Notes: a model not told the origin generated them from the letters alone. Shown: positions 6,544 to 13,769, counted from the first letter of the stretch. The stretch is DNA of 15,930 nucleotides from Chloroflexota bacterium (GCA_002687335.1 NYZY01000082.1:1-15930); one strand, 5' to 3'. Numbers and translations are program-made.

Positions 6544-7424
6544 TTTCCCCTTTTCAACCGGGCAATTATATGGCTTGAACTGGGGCCATAAGCTTTGACC
6601 CGTGCAAATGCCTCAACTGCATAGGAATGCTCATCCATTTTTTTTGAGAGGTTTGCAGGTATACTGCCCCAATCACTTCTTTTCCTGAAACCAAGCCATT
6701 TATCACGATATACTTCATGAAAAATAATCTTGCCTGAATATTCGAGGCAGTTAGAAGCGTGCGATAAGAAATCAGATGTTCCACCAATATATCCCAAGTG
6801 AATTACATCCGCTTTTCTGTATTCCTCACGGCAATCTTTGTTGACAATATCTATGTTAACAATATTATTCAGATCAATATTCTGACGTAGATATTGAATC
6901 GATTCCGGATTTTTGTCAATAGCAACGACCTTGGCATTAGGATAGGCTTTGGCCATTTGCAATGCAAAATAACCGACCCCAGCAAAACAATCCATAATCA
7001 CTCGAGGGTTCTGGAAGTCATAAATCGCATTTACCTTAGGCGGGCCTCTTGGGCCTGCCCTCCACCCCACGTTACCTGCCGACCACATCTGCTTAGCGAC
7101 GTCCAGCCTATAGCTGATTCCATATTCAATAACCGTTGTTTCAGTGCTATCGCCATAGAGTAAACGAACATCAGAAGGCTGCCGCAGTTCTCCGGAAATG
7201 TTCCCTATTTCAACAACACTGGAAATGCCTGGAAGAATGGAGTAGGCTTCAGCAATTTCCTCTGCATGTCCTTGTAGTTTTTCTGGAATTCGAATTATAA
7301 GAACGCTTCCAATACGCTTCCACTTGCGCGGAAGGTCGGATTTCATCCAGTCTGGAAGCAATTTTGAGATCTGGTCAAAAGGCGTTTCGCGCTGTTCCAC
7401 GAGTATTTCAGTAATTTGCTTCAT
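6540..7424 (-). CDS. taw2: Trm5/TYW2-family enzyme, likely Taw2 (wyosine aminocarboxypropyltransferase)
   Basis: A 294-residue class I SAM-binding enzyme of the Trm5/TYW2 family, which modifies position 37 of tRNA-Phe. SAM-site motifs are DCFAGVGYFALQ (145-156) and the acidic VVAIDKNPE (167-174). Trm5 methyltransferases have an NPP motif at the catalytic position. Here it is HLGYIGG (209-215), and the upstream block reads MWSAGNVGWR (113-122), both closer to Taw2, which transfers the aminocarboxypropyl group from SAM to 4-demethylwyosine. The ATG at 7424 is chosen because it overlaps the nfo stop as ATGA. The frame is open 14 codons further upstream, inside nfo. It is much more A+T-rich than nfo (6841-6900 has 15 G+C in 60). 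Taw2 is favoured over Trm5. Confidence 0.82.
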   Translation of the reverse strand: MKQITEILVEQRETPFDQISKLLPDWMKSDLPRKWKRIGSVLIIRIPEKLQGHAEEIAEAYSILPGISSVVEIGNISGELRQPSDVRLLYGDSTETTVIEYGISYRLDVAKQMWSAGNVGWRAGPRGPPKVNAIYDFQNPRVIMDCFAGVGYFALQMAKAYPNAKVVAIDKNPESIQYLRQNIDLNNIVNIDIVNKDCREEYRKADVIHLGYIGGTSDFLSHASNCLEYSGKIIFHEVYRDKWLGFRKRSDWGSIPANLSKKMDEHSYAVEAFARVKAYGPSSSHIIARLKRGN

Positions 7425-8284
7425 CGCTCTGCCAACTCGCGCAGTCGAGCGATTTCCGGCTTCCAACGGTCGGGACCACCGGGAGTTTCCAGATATCCGG
7501 CAATACCATCCAGTCGAGAGTCCTGCATGAGTGACCTGAAAACTCCCTCACCCAGTTTCCCCTCGCCGTGGTTAGCATGGCGGTCGACGCGTGAACCACA
7601 GTCGCTAAGAGAATCATTAAGATGCATTCCGACCAGTCTATCCCTGTTGATTAATGAATCAAATTCCTCCCAAATTCCACTGTAGTTGCTAACCCAGTCG
7701 TAACCTGATGCCCAGGCGTGCTGCGTATCGATACAAACTCCCATGCGAGATTGATCCTCGACGTGCTCCAGAATATGCGCTAGTTCAGCGAAGGTGATGC
7801 CAACATTGGTTCCCTGACCTGCGGCATTTTCCAGCACTAACAATGATTCAAAATCGTCAGTTTTTTCCAATGTAGTGTTAATGTGAGTGGCAATCCGCTC
7901 CAGTGCTGCATCGCGCGTTGCACGATCGTCGCGCATTGCCTTCTGAGGGTGAGTATGTGAACCTGGGTGAAAATTCAGATAGGGGACGCCCAATGCCTCG
8001 CAGCGGCGGTATTCATCAAGGAAGGCATGTTGCGCTCGCTTACCCTTTGATTCGTCGGGCGATCCCATATTAATCAAATAAGAATCGTGAATCATCACTG
8101 GTCCCAGTTGGCTTTTCGCCAATGCCGTGTGAAACTGCTCAAGCTGTTCTTCAGTCAATGGCTTCGCAATCCATTGCCTCTGGTTCTTGCTGAACATCTG
8201 GAACGTGTCGGCTCCAATAGTCAGCGCCTCACTGACCGCATTGTGCAGCCCACCGGCAACTGAGACGTGTGCGCCCAGTTTCAT
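7421..8284 (-). CDS. nfo: Endonuclease IV (AP endonuclease)
   Basis: A 287-residue AP2 endonuclease that cleaves DNA 5' of abasic sites in base-excision repair. It has the TIM-barrel length of the family (E. coli Nfo is 285 aa). All nine expected metal ligands are visible: H66 (IHDSYLINMGSP), H106 (NFHPGSH), E152 (VLENAAGQG), D186 and H189 (CIDTQHAWASGYD), H221 (GMHLND), D234 and H236 (VDRHANHGEGKLG) and E266 (YLETPGG). It should bind three zinc ions and be active. It starts at an ATG 66 nt from the divergent NAD kinase start, with a TATA-like CATAT about 26 nt upstream. taw2 is translationally coupled downstream through an ATGA overlap. Confidence 0.96.
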   Translation of the reverse strand: MKLGAHVSVAGGLHNAVSEALTIGADTFQMFSKNQRQWIAKPLTEEQLEQFHTALAKSQLGPVMIHDSYLINMGSPDESKGKRAQHAFLDEYRRCEALGVPYLNFHPGSHTHPQKAMRDDRATRDAALERIATHINTTLEKTDDFESLLVLENAAGQGTNVGITFAELAHILEHVEDQSRMGVCIDTQHAWASGYDWVSNYSGIWEEFDSLINRDRLVGMHLNDSLSDCGSRVDRHANHGEGKLGEGVFRSLMQDSRLDGIAGYLETPGGPDRWKPEIARLRELAER

Positions 8285-8305
8285 CGAGTCGCAAGCAACA
8301 GCTAC

Positions 8306-8329
8306 TACATATCGCCTGCGGGCTTATTA
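8306..8329. promoter_or_regulatory. Divergent promoter region of nfo and NAD kinase
   Basis: Two TATA-like elements lie back to back in the 66-nt gap. CGATATGTAG on the minus strand (about 8305-8314) is about 26 nt before the nfo ATG. GCTTATTAG on the plus strand (8322-8330) is about 25 nt before the NAD kinase GTG. Neither gene has a Shine-Dalgarno, so both are probably leaderless. Confidence 0.4.
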
Positions 8330-8350
8330 GCACCCCATTTCTGAAGCGAC

Positions 8351-9151
8351 GTGAAGTTCGCACTGATCGCTAATCCCAACCACCCTCAGGCAGTGGAAAA
8401 ACTAGAGTTACTACTCGAGCTAATTGGTGACGCTGAACTTGAAGAGGCTACAGCGCAACTGCTAGGCCGCAAGGGAAAGCCCCTCTCTGAACTGCAAAGC
8501 GAGCTGTTAGTGGCATTAGGAGGCGACGGTACGCTACTCTATGCACTGTCCCAACTAGACGTGCCAATCTTCGGCATTAACACTGGGCAGGTTGGCTTCT
8601 TGACCGAGACCGAGTTCGGTGACACTCTAGAGGCTGATTTGGAACGGCTCAAAGCAGGCGATTACGATGTTGAAAAACTACAGCGTCTCGATGTACGAAT
8701 CAATGGCCTATCAGTAGGACGGGCACTAAACGAGGCTGTGATCCACACCGCGCGTGTCGCTAAGATTCAAAAATTCCGCATAAAAATAGATGGCCAGATA
8801 GCAGACGAATTCCGTGCTGACGGAGTGATTGTTGCCACGCCTACGGGTTCGACAAGCTACGCTATGTCAGCCGGCTCACCCATCCTACATCCTACTGTCG
8901 GAGCGCATGTGATGGTACCGATTGCGCCCTACCGCATCGGATCACGACCGTTCGTGATTTCCGATAACATGGAATTAGGCATCCGGCTCCTAAACCCACA
9001 GCAATCTGTTATCGTGCTAGATGGACACGATGAACTGGCTGTAGGAGTGGATGACAAGATAACTATTGTAAAGTCTACAACCCCGACTCGCTTTGTGCGC
9101 TTCGGTAACCGCTTCTTCGAACGGGTGCAGCGGAAGCTGCAAATGAGGTAA
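8351..9151 (+). CDS. nadK: NAD kinase
   Basis: A 266-residue ATP-NAD kinase, the source of cytoplasmic NADP. Diagnostic motifs are GGDGT (57-61, catalytic D59), GINTGQVGFLTE (75-86), the NE pair (N127-E128) and ADGVIVATPTGSTSYAMSAGSPILHP (156-181). Length is typical for archaeal NadK. The start is GTG, with TTATTAG about 25 nt upstream and no Shine-Dalgarno, so probably leaderless. An ORF for an unknown 482-residue protein begins 2 nt after its stop, its ribosome site lying within the last codons of this gene, so the two form a coupled pair. The function call is secure. Confidence 0.95.
   Translation: MKFALIANPNHPQAVEKLELLLELIGDAELEEATAQLLGRKGKPLSELQSELLVALGGDGTLLYALSQLDVPIFGINTGQVGFLTETEFGDTLEADLERLKAGDYDVEKLQRLDVRINGLSVGRALNEAVIHTARVAKIQKFRIKIDGQIADEFRADGVIVATPTGSTSYAMSAGSPILHPTVGAHVMVPIAPYRIGSRPFVISDNMELGIRLLNPQQSVIVLDGHDELAVGVDDKITIVKSTTPTRFVRFGNRFFERVQRKLQMR
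9145..9149 (+). promoter_or_regulatory. Shine-Dalgarno site of the 482-aa unknown protein
   Basis: GAGGT lies 4 nt before the ATG at 9154 and overlaps the final codons and stop of NAD kinase. It fixes the start and implies coupled translation. Confidence 0.55.
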
Positions 9152-9153
9152 AT

Positions 9154-10602
9154 ATGGCCAAGCGACGCAAGGCAAGACTCCCGGGCACCCGTACTGCAAC
9201 GCGCGTTGAACAGCGCAAACTGCTAGAACGGGTAAAGCAGCTGAAAAAGAAGCCGGAGTTGCTACTACCAAAATGTCAGCACCCTCCAGGTGAGTGCATC
9301 TATCCTGATGTACGTAAGCAACTCGAACAGGCTGTGCTGCCTGACGAACGTGGATTTCTAGGACGTATGTTCGGCCGGCGGCTGAAGGACCCACTTGCAC
9401 TCGCCTTGCAAGCGAGTTTAAGTCTACTAGATGCCGGTAAGGCTCCAATAATGGCAGTTGCACGCTATCCAACCGGGGAGGTGAGTTACGTCCAGCGCGG
9501 ACAGTCAATCCCCAAGGAACGGCTCATTGGCGTCCAGAATTTCCATCACCGTACTTGGCGTGCGCTAGCGCACATTGCATACGTCCAGCGGAAGGATATA
9601 TGGCTCTACTCACTTCCAAAACGGCTGGTCTGCACCGGTCACTCACCAGGGTTGCCGCCTCAATTGTGGGATGAACTACGTGCCGCTCTGCCACGTGGTT
9701 GGAGCGACAACGACGGTGAAGGACTGACACTACGCTGTGTTTCGCTCGACCGGAAAGTGCGCCTGCCCACTGCAGGCTGGCGCCGCTCAAACCGCAAAAC
9801 AATCATTGACTTGCTCGAACACCAGCACGCCACCGATGCAATAAGCGACTGGGAAGTAGATGCAGTGACATCGCTTGATACACTCGCACCGCCTGTTGAT
9901 TGCCCAGCTCTAAAGCAATATCTCACGGGACAACTCACCGACGCCGAATTATGGACTAGATTAGGTGAATGGCAACGTGAACGGGTAGCTGAGGGAAGTG
10001 AGCATGGCGTCATACATGGCAGTGAACTACTCGCACCAAAGGAGTTCAGTGCACGACTGTCGCTTTCTGGCCACGACGCCCGCATTGCACGTGAACTGCT
10101 GGAAGGATACGCTGGTGCAGTTTCGATTGATGCACTAACTTTAGGCGCACTAGCTAGCACCACCTGGAAGTCAGTAGGACAACAGCTGCTGGCTAAATGG
10201 GGAGGAACTCCCGACAATAGAGAGCCGCTAGAACAGCTGCGCGAAACGTTAGCACAGGCCAAAATTCAGGATGCACTGGCAGCATTGCCTGTATTGAAGG
10301 GGCTGCCACCGTTGCCAGCACTGGCTGACCGTGCGGTAAGACTGCTCCGAACCGGTCGCAATGATGTGCTGCTGCGCGAATTAGCCACTGCAGCGGAGGC
10401 GAGCCATCCGGAGCAGGCATTGACATGGGCTATTTTGCGTCATACCGGCAGCGCAACTGGTCGGGAATGGCAGTTCAGCCGCGAGGTGCGCGAATTCGCT
10501 GATGAACTACAACCAATATTCGAATCTGCAGTCGATGCCGAAGGGGACGAATATGCGGATGCGTTACATGAACTGGGCAGGCTGGCCGGCGCAGAATTTT
10601 AA
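9154..10602 (+). CDS. Uncharacterised basic-N-terminus protein coupled to NAD kinase
   Basis: A 482-residue protein whose family I do not recognise. The first 40 residues are strongly basic and coiled-coil-like (KRRKARLPGTRTATR, LLERVKQLKKK), as in nucleic-acid or ribosome binders. Next comes a compact C41-x-H43-x4-C48 cluster (KCQHPPGECIYP) that could hold a metal if a fourth ligand exists. The middle is Trp- and Arg-rich, and the C-terminal half (about 265-480) is mostly alpha-helical with Leu/Ala repeats, ending in an acidic helix. There is no signal peptide or membrane span, so it is cytoplasmic. Codon use and G+C match NAD kinase, and both strands' shadow frames support this one as real. 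The start is set by GAGGT 4 nt upstream. Function unknown; the coupling to NadK is the only context clue. Confidence 0.85.
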   Translation: MAKRRKARLPGTRTATRVEQRKLLERVKQLKKKPELLLPKCQHPPGECIYPDVRKQLEQAVLPDERGFLGRMFGRRLKDPLALALQASLSLLDAGKAPIMAVARYPTGEVSYVQRGQSIPKERLIGVQNFHHRTWRALAHIAYVQRKDIWLYSLPKRLVCTGHSPGLPPQLWDELRAALPRGWSDNDGEGLTLRCVSLDRKVRLPTAGWRRSNRKTIIDLLEHQHATDAISDWEVDAVTSLDTLAPPVDCPALKQYLTGQLTDAELWTRLGEWQRERVAEGSEHGVIHGSELLAPKEFSARLSLSGHDARIARELLEGYAGAVSIDALTLGALASTTWKSVGQQLLAKWGGTPDNREPLEQLRETLAQAKIQDALAALPVLKGLPPLPALADRAVRLLRTGRNDVLLRELATAAEASHPEQALTWAILRHTGSATGREWQFSREVREFADELQPIFESAVDAEGDEYADALHELGRLAGAEF

Positions 10603-10603
10603 A
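10597..10603 (+). promoter_or_regulatory. TATA box of tRNA-Val
   Basis: TTTTAAA is centred about 28 nt before the mature 5' end of the tRNA and contains the stop codon of the preceding gene. That spacing predicts initiation a base or two ahead of the tRNA. A short CTCGG-T-CCGAG inverted repeat (10612-10622) lies between the two. Confidence 0.5.
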
Positions 10604-10627
10604 CCGCCCCACTCGGTCCGAGCCGGG

Positions 10628-10703
10628 GGGCCCGTGGTCTAGGGGTTATGACGTCGCCTTGACATGGCGAAGATCGGCGGTTCAAATCCGCCCGGGCCCA
10701 CCA
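10628..10703 (+). tRNA. tRNA-Val (anticodon GAC)
   Basis: A full cloverleaf can be drawn. The acceptor stem is GGGCCCG with CGGGCCC, and the discriminator is A at 10700. The D stem is GTC/GAC around a TAGGGGTTAT loop. The anticodon stem TCGCC/GGCGA holds loop TTGACAT (anticodon GAC at 10661-10663). The variable loop is AGATC, and the T stem GGCGG/CCGCC has loop TTCAAAT. All stems are perfectly paired and there is no intron. CCA is encoded (10701-10703). A lipoprotein gene begins 21 nt after CCA without its own TATA box, so the tRNA may be co-transcribed with it. No integrase or repeated tRNA end suggests use as an attachment site. Confidence 0.95.
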
Positions 10704-10713
10704 CCTAATAACC

Positions 10714-10717
10714 GGAG
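10714..10717 (+). promoter_or_regulatory. Shine-Dalgarno site of the first lipoprotein
   Basis: GGAG lies 7 nt before the GTG at 10725. It decides the start: the frame is open further upstream, but only through the tRNA gene. The nearer ATG at 10720 is followed at once by a TGA. Confidence 0.6.
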
Positions 10718-10724
10718 TAATGGC

Positions 10725-12251
10725 GTGAAGAAAATCAGTACCCTACCCGTCACTTGTGTTATTCTCTTGTTTCTGCTACCTGCGCTGGCAGGCTGTCTTG
10801 AGCCCGAAGATAAACGAACCTACCTGCCAGAGTTGACGCCGTTTGACTTCGACCAGTTCCAACCTATTACCACTTGGTACCACTATGCAGGGACCGTTGC
10901 TAAGCCGTGGGCTGTCGATGCGACAGACCCCTCCGCTGTCTTAGAAGCGAACATTACACCGAATCTTATTGGTAATAATGTGCCGTACTTCACAAACGCA
11001 ACTTACTATGGTGCCGGTTACGACACTTTCGAGCCGACAATCGGGATCACAGCATCGGGAGCTATCTTCTTCACCAGCTGGAACGGAGCTGGTGACGGCA
11101 CGCACATCATCCGCTCGCTCGATCAGGGGCAGTCGTGGGAGGACATTGGGCCCTTTTTGGGTGGAGATGAAGGTGGTTCAGGGCAGACGCTGAACTCCAA
11201 TGACCCCTATATCTATGTCGATAAGTTCACCGATAAACTTGTCAAATTCGACATGCACGCGCTTACCGTAATCAATGTTGAATATTCAACTAATGACGGC
11301 CAGTCATGGAGTACGCCTTTCCCAACTCATGGGTATGCTGTCCCTCAAGACCATCAAAGCATTGCCTCGATGCCACACTCCAATGCAATTTCAGGAGAGG
11401 TAGTCTACGTTTACTGCATTAATACAGGTTCACCTGCAGCTGGACCTCAGTGTTCCCGTTCTATAGACGGTGGACACACTTGGGATGCGCAGAGAATAGG
11501 TTATCCGTTAGGGACACCTCAGTGCTCTGGCCTCCATGGTCACGTCGCAGGTGGAGTTTATGGGGCTGTGTACAGAGGGAATCCTTCCTGCGATGGCCCT
11601 GCTGTATACCGCTCACTGGACGGTGGCTCCATATGGACTGAGCACACTATTACGACTGAAGTTGGGATGCAGGATGGATGGCACGCTCACGAGGTTGCCA
11701 CTGCTGTAGATGACGAGGGAAATGTTCACGCAACATGGATTGGTAATGACTTGTTTCCATGGTACGCTTACTCCAGGGACCAGGGAGGTACATGGAGCGA
11801 CCCGATGATGGTTGCAGCCCCGGGCGTCAAAGAAACAGGTTTCCCGACAATATTCGCAGGTTCCGAAGGACGTGTAGTCGTTGGTTATATTGGTGAAGTT
11901 AACGATATTGAGACCAATGCCTCGAACAGCGGTTGGTCTGGTTATATGGCAATTATGACTGATGCCTTTGCCGAGCACCCTCTAATCACGAGTGTAGCTG
12001 TGAACCACCCTGATGATCCTCTGGACGTAACTTCTGACTGCGGCAACGTCCGCTGTGGTGGTTTCGGAGATTTCATTGATGTCGAGATTGATGACGAGGG
12101 GCGACCATGGATTGCCCTTGCGCACAATACCGCGGGTTTCGAGGAAGCTGTCATTGGGACTCTAATGGAAGGCCCAACCCTATACGGCGATGAAATTACC
12201 TACCTACCAGTTTTACCAGTAGGCGGCAGTTCAACCCTCAAAATGGGGTGA
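10725..12251 (+). CDS. Secreted lipoprotein with Asp-box (BNR) beta-propeller repeats, copy 1
   Basis: A 508-residue surface protein. The N-terminus MKKISTLPVTCVILLFLLPALAGC is a lipoprotein signal with lipobox LAGC (C24), so the mature protein should be anchored outside the membrane. Five Asp-box motifs (S-x-D-x-G-x-x-W) are spread along it: RSLDQGQSW, YSTNDGQSW, RSIDGGHTW, RSLDGGSIW and YSRDQGGTW. These mark hairpins of a sialidase-like beta-propeller. Other features are FEPTIG, NSNDPYIYVD, KFDMHALT, and a paired-cysteine block DCGNVRCGGFGDFID near the end, suggesting disulfides. No sialidase arginine triad could be assigned, so enzymatic activity is unproven; glycan or protein binding is equally possible. 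The start is GTG. The next gene is a paralogue with the same layout. Confidence 0.85.
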   Translation: MKKISTLPVTCVILLFLLPALAGCLEPEDKRTYLPELTPFDFDQFQPITTWYHYAGTVAKPWAVDATDPSAVLEANITPNLIGNNVPYFTNATYYGAGYDTFEPTIGITASGAIFFTSWNGAGDGTHIIRSLDQGQSWEDIGPFLGGDEGGSGQTLNSNDPYIYVDKFTDKLVKFDMHALTVINVEYSTNDGQSWSTPFPTHGYAVPQDHQSIASMPHSNAISGEVVYVYCINTGSPAAGPQCSRSIDGGHTWDAQRIGYPLGTPQCSGLHGHVAGGVYGAVYRGNPSCDGPAVYRSLDGGSIWTEHTITTEVGMQDGWHAHEVATAVDDEGNVHATWIGNDLFPWYAYSRDQGGTWSDPMMVAAPGVKETGFPTIFAGSEGRVVVGYIGEVNDIETNASNSGWSGYMAIMTDAFAEHPLITSVAVNHPDDPLDVTSDCGNVRCGGFGDFIDVEIDDEGRPWIALAHNTAGFEEAVIGTLMEGPTLYGDEITYLPVLPVGGSSTLKMG

Positions 12252-12280
12252 GAGCGCCCATGCAAAGCACGCCATGAGCC

Positions 12281-12287
12281 TTAAAGC
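12281..12287 (+). promoter_or_regulatory. TATA box for the second lipoprotein
   Basis: CTTAAAG is centred 25 nt upstream of the ATG at 12309 in the 57-nt gap between the paralogues. No Shine-Dalgarno precedes that ATG, so the second copy probably has its own leaderless transcript. Confidence 0.5.
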
Positions 12288-12308
12288 CCCAGAACTCTCA
12301 CGTCCAAT

Positions 12309-13769
12309 ATGCAGCAAACAACTGTTGCAGTAGCGTTCCTGTTCATTTTCTCCAGCCTAGCAGGCTGCCTCAGTCCTGAGGACAATAGAGTAACATTGAA
12401 AGAACCTACGCCCTTCGACTTTGATTCGCCTGTACCAGGTACCACTTTCTATCATTTTGATGGGGGGCGCAACGCTACAGAATTCTATGAAATTAATGGA
12501 ACATCTATTCTTTATGGAAACAATATTCCGATTTTTAGCCAGGGCACATATTACAGTATTGGTATGAGTACTTTTGAGCCCACCATCGGAGTCACTTCGA
12601 GTGACAATCTTTTCATGACAAGTTGGGGTAATGGTGCGGCAGGATCGACTGCGATTGTTCGTTGCTCAGGGATGATTGGGATGACGACCATTAGTGAATA
12701 TTCGTGTGAAGACGTTTACGATGTTCCAGCACCTGTGGCTAATAGCAACGACCCTTACCTCTACGTTGATATGTGGTATGACCGTTTAATGAAATTTGAC
12801 ATGCATGCTTTAACAGGAATGACCGTTGAATGGTCAGATAATGATGGTGACAGTTGGACTGGACCTTCAGTAGCTACAGGCTGGTCTGTTCAAGATCACC
12901 AGACAATTGCGAATTCGCCGTATCCTGCTTCCCTTCATGACACAACATGGGTATTCTGCGTTAACGGAAATTATCCTTATCCCGTCTGTTCAGCAAGTGA
13001 AAATGGAGGGGCGACTTGGGGGCCTGAGTTACCTGGTGCACCTACCGACTGCAATAGTGGCGGACTTACGGGCCATATGATTGGGTCTAACAATGGATAT
13101 TTCTATAGAGGTAATAGAGGTTGCAATGATGGAGAGGGATATTCGATATACAAGAGTACGGATGGAGGTATAACCTGGACAGAACATCCACTTCCAACAG
13201 AAACAACGGGAACTGCAGAAACTTGGAACTTTGAAGAGGCCCAGATTGCTGCTGATGCTGAAGACAATCTCCATGCTATGTGGATGGGGTTCGACAACAT
13301 GCCTTATTATTCATATTCATACGATGAAGGAGGAACATGGAGCAATCCAATCATGGTTGCACCTCCTGGTGTTAATGGAACTGGCTTTCCCACAATTGCT
13401 GCCGGTTCGGAAGGAAGAACTGCAATGGGTTACATTGGCACCACTAACGGCGGGTCAACTTGGAATGGATATATGACAGTAATAACGGATTCCTTCAAAG
13501 AGAATCCATTGCTTACCACAGTTCTTGTCAATACACCAGATGATCCCTTGGATAATGAAAAATCCGACTGTGGATATGATCGCTGCGGCGGATTTGGTGA
13601 TTTCATTGATATCGTAATTGATCAATATGGACGTCCGTGGTTTGGGCTAGCACATAATCCTGCCGGAGAAATAGGTATTTTTGGAACCTTTGCAGAGGGT
13701 CCATCACTGCGTGGTGATGCAGTCACGGCACTCCCACCTCTACCACTGGGTGGAACAGTAACGCTCTAG
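12309..13769 (+). CDS. Secreted lipoprotein with Asp-box (BNR) beta-propeller repeats, copy 2
   Basis: A 486-residue paralogue of the preceding gene, aligning along its whole length: LAGCLSPEDNR against LAGCLEPEDKR, TPFDFD, FEPTIGVTSS, NSNDPYLYVD, KFDMHALTG, PGVNGTGFPTI, GSEGR and DCGYDRCGGFGDFID. It has a lipoprotein signal with C20. Four Asp-boxes remain (WSDNDGDSW, ASENGGATW, KSTDGGITW, YSYDEGGTW). The one matching copy 1's RSLDQGQSW is replaced by a segment with two extra cysteines (IVRCSG...YSCEDVY). It is far richer in A+T than copy 1 (12481-12540 has 16 G+C in 60; 11041-11100 in copy 1 has 35). It likely sits on the cell surface with an unknown ligand. Its TAG interlocks with the stop of convergent aspS. 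Confidence 0.85.
   Translation: MQQTTVAVAFLFIFSSLAGCLSPEDNRVTLKEPTPFDFDSPVPGTTFYHFDGGRNATEFYEINGTSILYGNNIPIFSQGTYYSIGMSTFEPTIGVTSSDNLFMTSWGNGAAGSTAIVRCSGMIGMTTISEYSCEDVYDVPAPVANSNDPYLYVDMWYDRLMKFDMHALTGMTVEWSDNDGDSWTGPSVATGWSVQDHQTIANSPYPASLHDTTWVFCVNGNYPYPVCSASENGGATWGPELPGAPTDCNSGGLTGHMIGSNNGYFYRGNRGCNDGEGYSIYKSTDGGITWTEHPLPTETTGTAETWNFEEAQIAADAEDNLHAMWMGFDNMPYYSYSYDEGGTWSNPIMVAPPGVNGTGFPTIAAGSEGRTAMGYIGTTNGGSTWNGYMTVITDSFKENPLLTTVLVNTPDDPLDNEKSDCGYDRCGGFGDFIDIVIDQYGRPWFGLAHNPAGEIGIFGTFAEGPSLRGDAVTALPPLPLGGTVTL

Noticed and set aside
9017..10262. Long minus-strand frames (163 and 200 codons) opposite nadK and the unknown protein
   Set aside because: They arise from G+C-rich codon positions of the plus-strand genes, which have ribosome sites and coupling. 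No family features are visible in the minus-strand products.
10612..10622. CTCGG-T-CCGAG inverted repeat as a terminator or attachment site
   Set aside because: The loop is a single base, no T-run follows, and no integrase or second copy is seen. It may be chance in a G+C-rich promoter.
10659..10724. Upstream extension of the first lipoprotein from a TTG at 10659
   Set aside because: It would be translated through the tRNA-Val gene. The GTG at 10725 has a Shine-Dalgarno and gives a proper lipoprotein signal.
10628..13769. tRNA plus lipoproteins as a tRNA-integrated mobile element
   Set aside because: No integrase, no repeated tRNA 3' fragment downstream, and no mobile-element genes.
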